From contig JACQXL010000157.1 of assembly GCA_016208805.1 (NCBI GenBank), forward strand, positions 1-18,362: DNA of 18,362 nt, written 5' to 3'. Each line of letters starts with the position of its first letter. Positions within the stretch are counted from its first letter, which is position 1. Positions 1 through 7,915 of this stretch are shown piece after piece. The notes below the pieces were generated by a model that saw only the letters and a list, made by a program, of their open reading frames with translations, made no database searches and had not been told where the DNA came from. Source of the stretch: Planctomycetota bacterium. Its GTDB lineage: Bacteria; Planctomycetota; MHYJ01; JACQXL01. The translations under genes were made by a program, and so were the position numbers.

Positions 1-744
1 TCACCAAAGATTAAGAACGCCACGGTCCAGACCGAGGACATTGCCGACAAGGCCGTGACCCTGGCCAAATTAGGCGATGATGTCCCGGCGGTCGGGATTC
101 CGGATAACTCTATCAGTGCGGCTAAATTAGTCGATAACGCCGTAGAGAAACGGCATATCAAAACAGCCGCGGTAGATACGGACGAACTGGCAAATGCCGC
201 AGTGACCAGTGATAAGTTGCGAGATGCGAGTGTTACTCCGGCGAAACTGTCGTTCAGCGTGCCGACCAGGCCAATGGTGCCACCGCTGGAAGCCGCAGAG
301 ATTGGCGATGCGCAGGTAACACCGGCCAAACTGTCGTTTGCACCTGTCAGCAGACCGCTCATCCCGCCGGCCACTCCGGCTGAGATGGAGGATAGGTTTA
401 CCATTAACCAGAACCTGCTACTGTTCTCCAACCTGTCCAATGCATCCGTGCCGAACACCGAGATAGACGTTTCGGGATACGTGCCAGTGGATACGAGATA
501 CGCTATATGCGTTATGACGCACGCCGGGGCAAGTTCTATCACCTATGGCTACAAGGCGCAGTTCTACACCAAGCCGACGGTTGACCCGGCGCCGATTTAC
601 CGGCTGGATACGGCACAGAAAGACTTTACTAACTATCTAACGGTAATAGTGCCCTTGGATAGCAACAGAAAGTTCCTGACCAGCGTATATCGTGATGGTG
701 TGACAACAGCGGCTGAATTGTATTTGATGGGCTATATCCGCTAA
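1..744 (+). CDS. phage-tail-fibre-like repeat protein, 5' end outside the window
   Basis: The reading frame is open to the window edge, so the start lies upstream; 247 residues are visible. The first half consists of short degenerate units of the form 'A-V-T-x-x-K-L' (for example KAVTLAKL, NSISAAKL, AAVTSDKL, ASVTPAKL, AQVTPAKL). Such repeats are typical of the shafts of phage tail fibres and related trimeric surface fibres. Two longer 28-residue units stand in tandem at 223-306 and 307-390, each with VTPAKLSF followed by a proline-rich R-P-x-x-P-P stretch. The last 115 residues look like a globular beta-rich tip (DVSGYVPV, IVPLDSNRKF, ending GYIR) that I cannot name. There is no transmembrane segment in the visible part. 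The gene could belong to a prophage, a phage-tail-like particle or a host surface fibre; no other phage gene is present to decide. The next gene is a glycosyltransferase, which would suit a glycosylated surface fibre, but that is speculation. Confidence 0.75.
   Translation, partial: SPKIKNATVQTEDIADKAVTLAKLGDDVPAVGIPDNSISAAKLVDNAVEKRHIKTAAVDTDELANAAVTSDKLRDASVTPAKLSFSVPTRPMVPPLEAAEIGDAQVTPAKLSFAPVSRPLIPPATPAEMEDRFTINQNLLLFSNLSNASVPNTEIDVSGYVPVDTRYAICVMTHAGASSITYGYKAQFYTKPTVDPAPIYRLDTAQKDFTNYLTVIVPLDSNRKFLTSVYRDGVTTAAELYLMGYIR
223..390 (+). repeat. tandem 28-codon repeat inside the fibre gene
   Basis: Two adjacent 84-base units. Both encode D-A-x-V-T-P-A-K-L-S-F, then a variable stretch, then R-P-x-x-P-P, then an acidic end. 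The units are diverged at DNA level, so this is an old duplication rather than a recent slippage product. Confidence 0.7.
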
Positions 745-763
745 ATTGCCCTTACAGGATAAA

Positions 764-823
764 CACCGCAGAGACGTCGAGGACGCAGAGAATCTCGGCG
801 CTCTCTGCGCCTCAGCGGTGAAT
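764..823. repeat. intergenic inverted repeat of the CACCGCAGAGAC family
   Basis: The left part reads CACCGCAGAGACG and then GACGCAGAGA; the right part reads TCTCTGCGCC and CTCAGCGGTGAAT. The arms are complementary with small bulges and can fold into a long stem. The same 12-mer CACCGCAGAGAC recurs at 15187-15198 inside a gene. It lies just after the stop of the fibre gene, so it may also act as a transcription terminator, though there is no clear T-run. Confidence 0.7.
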
Positions 824-849
824 AATTGCAACCGCCTTTGTGGTGAAGT

Positions 850-887
850 TTGACTATTCTTGACTATTCCCTACTTTTTGTTATAGA
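850..887 (+). promoter_or_regulatory. putative sigma70-type promoter with tandem 10-mer
   Basis: The 10-mer TTGACTATTC occurs twice head to tail at 850-859 and 860-869. Taking the second TTGACT (860-865) as -35, TATAGA (882-887) lies 16 bases downstream as a -10. Transcription would start near 895, about 33 bases before the glycosyltransferase ATG at 928. The exact one-turn repeat of the -35 region could be an activator site or two overlapping promoters. Confidence 0.45.
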
Positions 888-896
888 AACCCAGTA

Positions 897-914
897 ACCA
901 CGAAAGCACGAAAA
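897..914 (+). repeat. short dispersed-repeat fragment (ACCACGAAAGCACGAAAA)
   Basis: A low-complexity ACCACGAAAGCACGAAAA string of the same style as the other ACCACAGA/ACCACAAA repeats in the window. It fills the leader of the glycosyltransferase gene at 928, which has no recognisable Shine-Dalgarno sequence. Confidence 0.45.
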
Positions 915-927
915 TCCGAATAACTTT

Positions 928-3783
928 ATGACCCCAAAAGTCAGCGTTATTATCCCTACTTACAACCGGGCGCATCTGATATCAGAAGCGCTGGAGAGCG
1001 TTTTCAGCCAGACCTATAAGAATTATGAAGTAATTGTGGTCAACGACGGCTCAACCGATAATACCGAGGAAATCCTTAACCCGTATTTAGAGCGGATTAA
1101 ATACATTTATAAGGATAACGGCGGCGTGGCCAGCGCCAAAAATACCGGTATCAACAACTCCACCGCCCCATATATCGCTTTCCTGGGCTCGGATGATTTA
1201 TGGCTGCCTAATAAATTAGAAACCCAGGTCCAGTATCTGGAAAAACATCCGGAGTCGGCGATGGTTTTTTCCTGGGCCGAGGCCTTTGAAAATGACGCCC
1301 GCGGGAACCGGATACGGAAATTTGACCTGAAATATACGGATGACGATTTATCGTTCAGGAAATTATTGCGCGGTAATTTTATACCCGATTTGACCGCGCT
1401 CTTCCGCCGCGAATGCCTTGCCAAAGTCGGGCCATTTAACGAAGAATTAAAATACGGCGAGGACCATGAATTCTGGCTGCGGCTGGTCCGCCATTATCCC
1501 CTGGCCAGAATCAACAGCATCCTGGCTTTATACCGGATTCATCCGGCCAATCTGATAAAATATACCGACTGGCTGAGCCGCCTGAATGCCCAGATAACCG
1601 TCCTGCGTAAAATCAGCGCCCAGTATCCCGACGTTAAAGAAATCCAGCCGGCCATACAATACCTGGAAAACATCATCAGGAAACAGGCAACCGATACATT
1701 TGATGTGGTGATGGGCGGGGTGGGTGAAAACATCATGGCCCGGATGAGTTATCTGGATAATAAACTTTTCCCGGCCCGAACCAGCCGCCGCCGGTCATAT
1801 CTGCGGCTGGCCAATCAGATAAAAACACTGCTGGGCGGCGCCGACCAGCAACCGCTGGGTCAGGAGATATTGGCAAAATACCGCCAATTCAAGGAGTCGC
1901 TTGCGCCCTGGGGGAGCCGGCGCCGATACATCTATGAATTCTTTATGCGGCTCATCAAAAGATGGATTATGAAATTGGCCCCGGCGCTGTCCCGAAAATC
2001 TCCAGCCACGGTGCTGGCCGTGAAAGATACCCGCCATTTCATCAGCGTGGTTATCCCAATATACGACCGGACCGATGTCTTAAAGGAATCCATAGAATCC
2101 ATTTTGCGTCAGACCTACCGTAATTTTGAATTATTGCTCATTTGCGACGGCTCGCCGCCTGAAACTATGGGAATAGTCAATAGTTATGCCGTCAACCCCA
2201 GGGTCAGGATATTCCGGTATAACGACAACAGCGGAAATGCCACCAGAGGCAGAAACAGGGGGATTAAAGAGGCCGCGGGCAATTACATTGCCTTTATGGA
2301 TAGCGACGATATTGCCCTGCCCAACCGGCTGGAGACATCCCTGGCCTACATAGAAGACCATAATGCCGATGTGGTTTACGGCGGCTGGCAGGCCAAAAAA
2401 GAGGAAGGAACGGATAACCCCGATATTTTATACCTGTCCAATATGTCAATAATCCAGCCGATAGATTATGATTACCAATCGCTCCTGAAAAATAACCTGC
2501 TGGCCCAGAGTACGGTTATGGCCAAGGCGGAGGTATTAAGAATGGCCGGCGGGCTTAAACCCCAGATGCAATATTGCGAGGATTACGAACTATGGCTGAG
2601 ATTGGCCCACCTGGGGTATAAATTCAAATCCATTCCCCAACCACTGTCTATTATCAGGTTCCATTCGGCCAACCTCCAGGAAAAATTCAAGGCCAATGAA
2701 AAATTATGGCGGGAAAAAGCCATCGCCGAACATAAGACGATTTCTTATTTGAAACCAACCGTTGCTTTCATTATTCCCAGCCAGATAATCACCGGCGGCA
2801 CGATGGTCGTATGCCAGCATGCCAATATATTGGCCCGAAAAGGTTATGACGTCATACTGATTGATAATGAAATAGCGCTGTCGTCAAAACGCATCACCGA
2901 ATGGTTCCCCGGGCTCAGACCCGAGGTGGTGTCCATAAAAGCATTGCGGCATAATATTGACATCGCGATTGCCACCGGCTGGCAGACCGCTTACACGCTC
3001 AGGGATTTGCCGGCCGAGCGGAAACTGTATTTCGTCCAATCGGACGAATCGCGGCTGAATCCGCCCGGCAGCGAAGAATCCGCATTAGCCCAGCAGACAT
3101 ATAGTTTTGATTTTGAGTTTATCGCGATTGCCAAATGGCTCCGGAAATGGCTTAAGGACGCCTTCGGCAAAAACTCCGTTTATGTGCCCAATGCGATAGA
3201 CACATCCATATTCTATCCTGATAAACCATTGGAGCCCAAAGGCGATAAATTAAGGGTGCTGTTGGAAGGCCCGATAAATTCCCCGTTCAAAGGGATGAAA
3301 GAGGCGTTTGAGGTGGTTGCCGATATGGATGCAGAAGTTTGGTGCGTCAGCACCTTCGGCAAACCACAGCCCGGCTGGAAATGCGACCGGTTTTTCCCGG
3401 GCGTGCCGCTGGAAAAAATGCGCCGGATTTATTCATCCTGCGACGTCCTGGTTAAGATGTCCAAGGTGGAGGGTTTCTTTATGCCGCCGCTGGAAATGAT
3501 GGCCTGCGGCGGGACGGTCATTACCAACAAGGTTACCGGCTACGATGAATATATTGTTGACGGCTATAACGGACTGGTGGTGGAACAAGGCGATATCAAA
3601 GCCGCTAAAGAGAAGTTGAACCAACTTATCAAAGACCGCAACCTGCTGGGGAAACTCATTCAGGGCGGAGCTGAAACAGTCAAGAAATGGTATACCTGGG
3701 AAGCAAGCAACGACCTGCTTGAAACGGTTATAAACCCGGTCAGGAATACGGTTCCGAAAAATTATCCTCTAATGTCATCGTGA
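928..3783 (+). CDS. three-domain glycosyltransferase (GT2-GT2-GT4)
   Basis: A 951-residue cytoplasmic protein with three glycosyltransferase modules. Residues about 4-230 are a GT-A/GT2 domain (VSVIIPTYNR, VVNDGSTDNT, FLGSDDLW, YGEDHEFWLRL). Residues about 370-600 are a second GT2 domain (SVVIPIYDR, FMDSDDIA, YCEDYELWLRL). The two share flanking sequence such as LPN-K/R-LET, so they look like an internal duplication. The first has Gly where the second has the first Asp of DxDD; that position is variable in GT2, so the domain need not be dead. Residues from about 612 onward form a GT-B/GT4 domain (GGTMVVCQHANILARKGYDV, then near 847 EGFFMPPLE, the E-x7-E type motif). Multi-domain transferases like this build polysaccharide repeat units or O-glycans. 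Substrates cannot be read from sequence. It starts at an ATG after a promoter-like region and has no obvious Shine-Dalgarno sequence. Confidence 0.92.
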   Translation: MTPKVSVIIPTYNRAHLISEALESVFSQTYKNYEVIVVNDGSTDNTEEILNPYLERIKYIYKDNGGVASAKNTGINNSTAPYIAFLGSDDLWLPNKLETQVQYLEKHPESAMVFSWAEAFENDARGNRIRKFDLKYTDDDLSFRKLLRGNFIPDLTALFRRECLAKVGPFNEELKYGEDHEFWLRLVRHYPLARINSILALYRIHPANLIKYTDWLSRLNAQITVLRKISAQYPDVKEIQPAIQYLENIIRKQATDTFDVVMGGVGENIMARMSYLDNKLFPARTSRRRSYLRLANQIKTLLGGADQQPLGQEILAKYRQFKESLAPWGSRRRYIYEFFMRLIKRWIMKLAPALSRKSPATVLAVKDTRHFISVVIPIYDRTDVLKESIESILRQTYRNFELLLICDGSPPETMGIVNSYAVNPRVRIFRYNDNSGNATRGRNRGIKEAAGNYIAFMDSDDIALPNRLETSLAYIEDHNADVVYGGWQAKKEEGTDNPDILYLSNMSIIQPIDYDYQSLLKNNLLAQSTVMAKAEVLRMAGGLKPQMQYCEDYELWLRLAHLGYKFKSIPQPLSIIRFHSANLQEKFKANEKLWREKAIAEHKTISYLKPTVAFIIPSQIITGGTMVVCQHANILARKGYDVILIDNEIALSSKRITEWFPGLRPEVVSIKALRHNIDIAIATGWQTAYTLRDLPAERKLYFVQSDESRLNPPGSEESALAQQTYSFDFEFIAIAKWLRKWLKDAFGKNSVYVPNAIDTSIFYPDKPLEPKGDKLRVLLEGPINSPFKGMKEAFEVVADMDAEVWCVSTFGKPQPGWKCDRFFPGVPLEKMRRIYSSCDVLVKMSKVEGFFMPPLEMMACGGTVITNKVTGYDEYIVDGYNGLVVEQGDIKAAKEKLNQLIKDRNLLGKLIQGGAETVKKWYTWEASNDLLETVINPVRNTVPKNYPLMSS

Positions 3784-3883
3784 AAGGACTGGGAAACAGA
3801 TATCCAACTATGATAAAAAGTATTTCTGCCTGCACAAACGAAGCGTCAGGGAAGAAAATTTGCTCTAAAATAGAGTGTTTTGC

Positions 3884-3913
3884 TTGACTTAGATAGGATT
3901 TTTTCGCTATCAT
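3884..3913 (+). promoter_or_regulatory. putative sigma70-type promoter of the GT39-Dpm1-GtrA operon
   Basis: TTGACT (3884-3889) and TATCAT (3908-3913) are separated by 18 bases. Transcription would start near 3920, giving a leader of roughly 20 bases before the ATG at 3939. A perfect small inverted repeat, CTCTA-AAA-TAGAG, sits just upstream at 3863-3875 and could be an operator or a weak hairpin. Confidence 0.55.
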
Positions 3914-3938
3914 ATGAAATGATTGACTCGCCTAATTT

Positions 3939-5294
3939 ATGCACAAGTTAAAAAAAGCCGTTGCCAAGCATAAGGAACTAATCCTGATTTCAGCGGTTGC
4001 CTTTATTCTGCGTGGCGTGTTATTTCTGAAGATTATCGCGGCGCCACAGTTAGCATTTGCCAATGATTCCTATCTTTATGACAAGTTAGGGGTTAATCTT
4101 GCCGAGAACGGCGTGTTCTCAGGGGATACACAACCACCGTATAGCCCGAATACCTTGCGCCCACCGCTCTATCCTGTTTTTATTGCCGTAGTTTATAAAA
4201 TATTCGGCCATCAACCCGCTATGGTAATTTTTCTACAGTGTCTTGTTAGTGTGTTTATTTGCTGGGGTATCTATTATCTTGGTGCGAAAATATTCTATCC
4301 CAAGGTTGGGCTACTGGCTGGGTTTTTCTACGCTCTTGACCTCCCTTCCATTGACCATACTAATCTTTTGCTTACGGAAACGTTATTTACTTTCATTTTG
4401 ATGTTTTCTGTGTATTTCCTGATAATATGCCGGCAAGGAAAATCCAGATTCTTTCCTTTAATGAGCGGATTGTTATTAGGCTTATGCACGCTGTGTCGAC
4501 CGCTTCCGCAATATCTTTTTTTGCCGCTTGTCTTAGTGTTTCTGTTGGGATTTAAACCCGCTAAAAAAGCTCTTATAAATTATCTTGTCTTTACAGCAGG
4601 GTTTTTGGTCGTAATTATGCCCTGGCTTATACGGAATTATGCCCTGACCGGTATATTTGACCTTACAACGATTCAGGGGGCGGTGCTTTTCAACCAAGCA
4701 ACTGGCGTAAAGATGAGCGTTGAGAAAAAGCGATTTAATGCTGTAAATTTCCGTGAAATGACAGAACGGCTACATGACGAGATTGAGACAAGGTACGGAC
4801 ATCTTTCTCAAAAGACACCGACTGAAATAGACCGTATTTATAAGAAAGAATCTCTTGATATAATCCTTCAACATCCTTTTGTTTATTTAACGAATGTATT
4901 GACCGGCTCGTTAATAATATTAACCGAGTCAGATTATTATACGGCATGGCGTTTGATGGGGCTTCACCGTGGTAAGATCCGGAATATTTTTAAACGTCTG
5001 GTAGAATTCTACAATATCATTTTTACATTGCTATTATGGGCAGGAATATTGTATGCCATCTGGATATTGCTTAAGGAAAAACAATATTTTTACTTGAGTT
5101 TTTTTGGGCTCATTATTACCTATTTCACCGTATTGGCAACCAATGTTGACTGTGATGCTCGTTACCGGGTACCGCTCATTCCCTATATTGCTATATTGGG
5201 AAGTTATGGATTACTTCAATATTATGATCATAAAAGATTGGCAAACAAAAGGAGGGACGACGATGGAAATCGCTATAATAATTCCGGCATATAA
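3939..5294 (+). CDS. GT39/ArnT-like membrane glycosyltransferase
   Basis: A 451-residue integral membrane protein with about ten hydrophobic helices. A short basic cytoplasmic N-terminus leads into helix 1, followed by an outside loop with FANDSYLYDKLG. Asp43 sits where GT-C enzymes of the PMT/ArnT group carry a catalytic acidic residue. The Y-S-P-N-T-L-R-P-P-L-Y-P stretch is also typical of this family. Such enzymes take a sugar from a polyprenyl-phosphate carrier on the outer face of the membrane and transfer it to lipid, glycan or protein. The last 32 bases overlap the next gene, which encodes a likely donor-making enzyme, and a GtrA-like protein follows. The three probably form one pathway. 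Base composition is visibly more AT-rich than in the upstream glycosyltransferase. The acceptor is unknown. Confidence 0.85.
   Translation: MHKLKKAVAKHKELILISAVAFILRGVLFLKIIAAPQLAFANDSYLYDKLGVNLAENGVFSGDTQPPYSPNTLRPPLYPVFIAVVYKIFGHQPAMVIFLQCLVSVFICWGIYYLGAKIFYPKVGLLAGFFYALDLPSIDHTNLLLTETLFTFILMFSVYFLIICRQGKSRFFPLMSGLLLGLCTLCRPLPQYLFLPLVLVFLLGFKPAKKALINYLVFTAGFLVVIMPWLIRNYALTGIFDLTTIQGAVLFNQATGVKMSVEKKRFNAVNFREMTERLHDEIETRYGHLSQKTPTEIDRIYKKESLDIILQHPFVYLTNVLTGSLIILTESDYYTAWRLMGLHRGKIRNIFKRLVEFYNIIFTLLLWAGILYAIWILLKEKQYFYLSFFGLIITYFTVLATNVDCDARYRVPLIPYIAILGSYGLLQYYDHKRLANKRRDDDGNRYNNSGI
5250..5255 (+). promoter_or_regulatory. Shine-Dalgarno sequence AGGAGG for the Dpm1-like gene
   Basis: AGGAGG lies 7 bases before ATG 5263, inside the last codons of the preceding gene. 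It is the best ribosome binding site in the window and fixes the start of the downstream gene, ruling out the in-frame ATG at 5104. Confidence 0.85.
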
Positions 5295-6168
5295 TGAAGA
5301 ACAGACTATCGGTAAGGTAATATTTGATTTAAGAAAAAATATTCCTACCGCAAAAATCCATGTGTGCGATAATAATTCCACGGATAAAACCGCCGAAATA
5401 GCAAAATCGTTACAGGCAATTGTTTTGAAGGAAAAACGACAGGGCAAAGGTTATGCAATACAATCAATGTTTAGCAAGATTGAAGCGGATGTATATGTAA
5501 TGGTGGATGCCGACGATACCTATGACTTATCACTTGTGAACGATATGATATTTATGGTCGCCAATGATGAATGTGACATGATAGTGGGAAATCGTCTTAA
5601 GGACCATAGCGACAAATCATTTAGGCCAATGCATATCCTCGGCAACAAATTGGTAACATATTTAATTAATGTGCTCTTCAAGTCCGCGGTGACAGATGTT
5701 ATGTCCGGCCTGAGAGTTATGAACAGATCATTTGTAAAAAATATTAATGTTGCAGCATCAGGCTTTGAGGTGGAAACTGAGATGACGATTAAGGCCCTAA
5801 AATATAATTACGTACTAAAAGAAGTGAATGTAAAATACAAGGCGAGACCTGCCGGCAGCGTTTCAAAATTGAATACAGTAAAAGACGGTTTTCTGGTAAT
5901 TAGGGCCATTTTCACTATCTTTAAAGATTATAAACCATTCTTGTTTTTTTCGGCAGTCTCAATCACTTTATTTTTGATATCTCTACTCAGCGGAGCAGTG
6001 GTTATCAAGGAGTTTATAGAAACACATTATATTACCCATGTGCCCCTTGCGATTTTCGCCTCTGCGACAATGATACTCGCTATAATTGCCTTCACTACAG
6101 GTGTTATATTAGATTCTGCGAACAGACGGTTTGATGAAATATACAACTTTATTAGAAACAAAAAGTGA
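5263..6168 (+). CDS. Dpm1/GtrB-like polyprenyl-phosphate glycosyltransferase (GT2)
   Basis: A 301-residue protein. It starts with a GT2 fold (MEIAIIIPAYNEEQTIGKVI) and continues with CDNNSTDKT, the metal/nucleotide motif VDADDTYD (Asp82-Asp85), VGNRL, MSGLRVMNR and GFEVETEM. All of these are characteristic of dolichol-phosphate mannose synthase-type enzymes. Two hydrophobic segments occupy about residues 225-285 and a basic tail ends the protein, as in the membrane-anchored GtrB subgroup. It should charge a polyprenyl phosphate with a sugar from a nucleotide sugar on the cytoplasmic side. The start is set by AGGAGG 7 bases upstream; the gene overlaps its predecessor by 32 bases, so translation is likely coupled. 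Composition is markedly AT-rich. Confidence 0.92.
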   Translation: MEIAIIIPAYNEEQTIGKVIFDLRKNIPTAKIHVCDNNSTDKTAEIAKSLQAIVLKEKRQGKGYAIQSMFSKIEADVYVMVDADDTYDLSLVNDMIFMVANDECDMIVGNRLKDHSDKSFRPMHILGNKLVTYLINVLFKSAVTDVMSGLRVMNRSFVKNINVAASGFEVETEMTIKALKYNYVLKEVNVKYKARPAGSVSKLNTVKDGFLVIRAIFTIFKDYKPFLFFSAVSITLFLISLLSGAVVIKEFIETHYITHVPLAIFASATMILAIIAFTTGVILDSANRRFDEIYNFIRNKK

Positions 6169-6211
6169 AAAATTATATGCGGATATCCCCAAGTAATACA
6201 AGGTAACAAAA

Positions 6212-6637
6212 ATGCCAGATATTAAATTATCAACGAGGGTAACCAGGTTTGTTATTGCGGGATTAAGTGCACTGGCCGTAAACATTTTATTAATGATTTT
6301 TTTTGTAGAAGTATTGTATTTTAGGACATTCTTATTAAAAAATACGGCAAATATATTAGCAATAGTATTGAGCATCGGGTATCATTTTTGGCTCAGCCGA
6401 GTGTGGACATGGAAAGATACCCCTCCCCAAAAGGGGAAACAATTAATAACCCAATTTTTATCATTTAACTTTGTAAATTTAGTAGGAATAAGTATAAGAA
6501 TTGTTACTTTTGCAATCCTTGAAATCGCCGGTATCCCTTACGTCATTAATATAATTTTTAGTTCCGGATTAGTTGCAAGCATTAGTTTTATGCTTTATGA
6601 TAAGTTTATTTTTGGCAAGATGTTCCAAAGAAAGTAG
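6212..6637 (+). CDS. GtrA-family membrane protein (putative polyprenyl-phosphate-sugar flippase)
   Basis: A 141-residue protein with four hydrophobic helices. The family hallmark between helices 2 and 3, usually N-x-x-x-x-R-x-W-T-F, appears here as F-W-L-S-R-V-W-T-W. GtrA proteins are thought to move polyprenyl-phosphate-linked sugars across the inner membrane. It begins 43 bases after the Dpm1-like gene, with AAGG 8 bases before the ATG, and is probably the last gene of the operon. With the upstream GtrB-like synthase and GT-C transferase it completes a make-flip-transfer set. It is one of the most AT-rich genes in the window. Confidence 0.87.
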   Translation: MPDIKLSTRVTRFVIAGLSALAVNILLMIFFVEVLYFRTFLLKNTANILAIVLSIGYHFWLSRVWTWKDTPPQKGKQLITQFLSFNFVNLVGISIRIVTFAILEIAGIPYVINIIFSSGLVASISFMLYDKFIFGKMFQRK

Positions 6638-6850
6638 AATAGACTTATTCCATTAGAAACAAATTCCACTGTTTTGAGATTATTTATTAGAGTTAAAGTT
6701 GCAAAGTAATGATTTCATCATGTTGTGGTATCAAAAATATGAAGTTAGATCTGTATGAAATTTTAGATATCGGGAATGATTTTTAACAATAAAAACGGTT
6801 GACTATAGCGTCAATGTGCCAGGGGAAGTTATAATCATCTTGAAGAAGAT
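6638..6850. other. AT-rich intergenic gap between convergent genes
   Basis: 213 bases between the GtrA-like gene and the oppositely oriented GT4 gene. No credible gene, tRNA or classical terminator is visible. A perfect inverted repeat TTGAC-TATAGC-GTCAA occupies 6799-6814, and TATAAT lies at 6830-6835. The gap between TTGACT and TATAAT is 25 bases, too long for a normal sigma70 promoter. Confidence 0.5.
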
Positions 6851-7915
6851 TTAGTATGTTATGGCTTTTAATACCCGTTTGGCGTTGGCATGCAGGGAAT
6901 AATTTTTCAGAACCGTTTCGCGACCTTTAGCACCCACAATCCATCTTAAAGATTCGTCTTTGATGAGTAACTCCAGTTTATTTATCCATTCATCGGCATT
7001 GCCGGCCAAAAAGCCGTTGATGCCGTCTTTAATGAGATATCTGTTTTCCCCAATTGGACTGCCCACCGCCGGGATGCCCAGGACCATATATTGAATCGCC
7101 TTAAAGGCGCATTTACCCTTTTCCCATTCGGTATCGTATAATGGCATTACGCCGATATCAAACTTGGAGATTTCCTGCCATTCGGTTTCACGCGACCACT
7201 GAATAAGTTTTACCTTTACACCCTTAAACGCCGGCACATCAGTTTCGTATTCATTTGCCCCGATTATCCGGAATTCAAAATCACATCTCTTGGTCAGCGC
7301 TTCCAGAGACTCTTTCAATATATTTAGGTAACGCAACCCGGTCGGGTTTCCTATCCAGCCGATAATGACGGGTTTATTCGCCTTTGATAGCGGCATGTGT
7401 TTTTCCGCATCAACAGAGGTTGGAACAAGATATACATTAGGGTTATATTTGCGGGCATATTCTTCCAGATAATGGCTGCCGACGATAACGGCATCGCTTA
7501 ATTTCACCAGGATTCTGCTTCGCCAGGGGCCTAATATTTTTTGAAGACCTGGTGGTTTATAAATAAAGTAAGCATCGTCAATATCCAATATTATTTTATT
7601 ACCCAGTATGTTTTTGATAATCCATTCCAGAACGGGCGAACCCCAGAATGCTATTGCGGTCTGGATAAAAATTATCTCATCTTTTTTTATGCGGAATATT
7701 TCTGATAAGCGTTTTAAGAAATTAAGAGTATATAAATACAGTTTGGCAAATTTGCTTTTCCGGCGTGGATACGTCGGTATGTGCGAAGGTCTGATTTCAA
7801 CATTGACGTCTTTTCCGGACAGGATGCGGGCAAGTTCATATCCGCGGTAATAGCAACTTGGCCCATCGCGGTCACCGGCCAGAAACATCTTGATTTTAAT
7901 GTTATGTTCTTTCAT
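6851..7915 (-). CDS. GT4-type glycosyltransferase
   Basis: A 354-residue GT-B-fold protein without signal peptide. The N-terminal half contains GDRDGPSCYYRGYELARIL and the DIDDA segment near residues 111-115, common in one GT4 subgroup that acts on surface polysaccharides. The C-terminal half starts near VIIGWIGNPTG (about residues 183-193). It holds the donor-site region K-x-x-Q-Y-M-x-x-G-I-P-A-V-G-S-P-I-G around residues 270-288. In many relatives the Q is a Glu, but Q is also found. The ATG overlaps the stop of the preceding membrane-protein gene by four bases (ATGA), so the two are translationally coupled. The sugar and acceptor cannot be inferred. Confidence 0.88.
   Translation of the reverse strand: MKEHNIKIKMFLAGDRDGPSCYYRGYELARILSGKDVNVEIRPSHIPTYPRRKSKFAKLYLYTLNFLKRLSEIFRIKKDEIIFIQTAIAFWGSPVLEWIIKNILGNKIILDIDDAYFIYKPPGLQKILGPWRSRILVKLSDAVIVGSHYLEEYARKYNPNVYLVPTSVDAEKHMPLSKANKPVIIGWIGNPTGLRYLNILKESLEALTKRCDFEFRIIGANEYETDVPAFKGVKVKLIQWSRETEWQEISKFDIGVMPLYDTEWEKGKCAFKAIQYMVLGIPAVGSPIGENRYLIKDGINGFLAGNADEWINKLELLIKDESLRWIVGAKGRETVLKNYSLHANAKRVLKAITY

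Noticed and set aside
1..744. Prophage call
   Set aside because: Only one fibre-like gene fragment is present; no integrase, terminase, capsid or other tail gene is visible.
764..823. CRISPR-like array
   Set aside because: There are only two imperfect opposite-facing units with no regular spacers; it is a single inverted repeat.
5104..5262. Longer N-terminus for the Dpm1-like protein from ATG 5104
   Set aside because: It lies entirely within the GT39-like gene. AGGAGG 7 bases before ATG 5263 and the family N-terminus (MEIAIIIPAYNEE) fix the start there.
6799..6835. Sigma70 promoter TTGACT...TATAAT
   Set aside because: The 25-base spacer is too long and no gene follows on that strand.
6638..6850. 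tRNA or small RNA gene in the convergent gap
   Set aside because: No cloverleaf landmarks (T-loop GGTTCGA-type sequence, CCA end) or strong structured core were seen.
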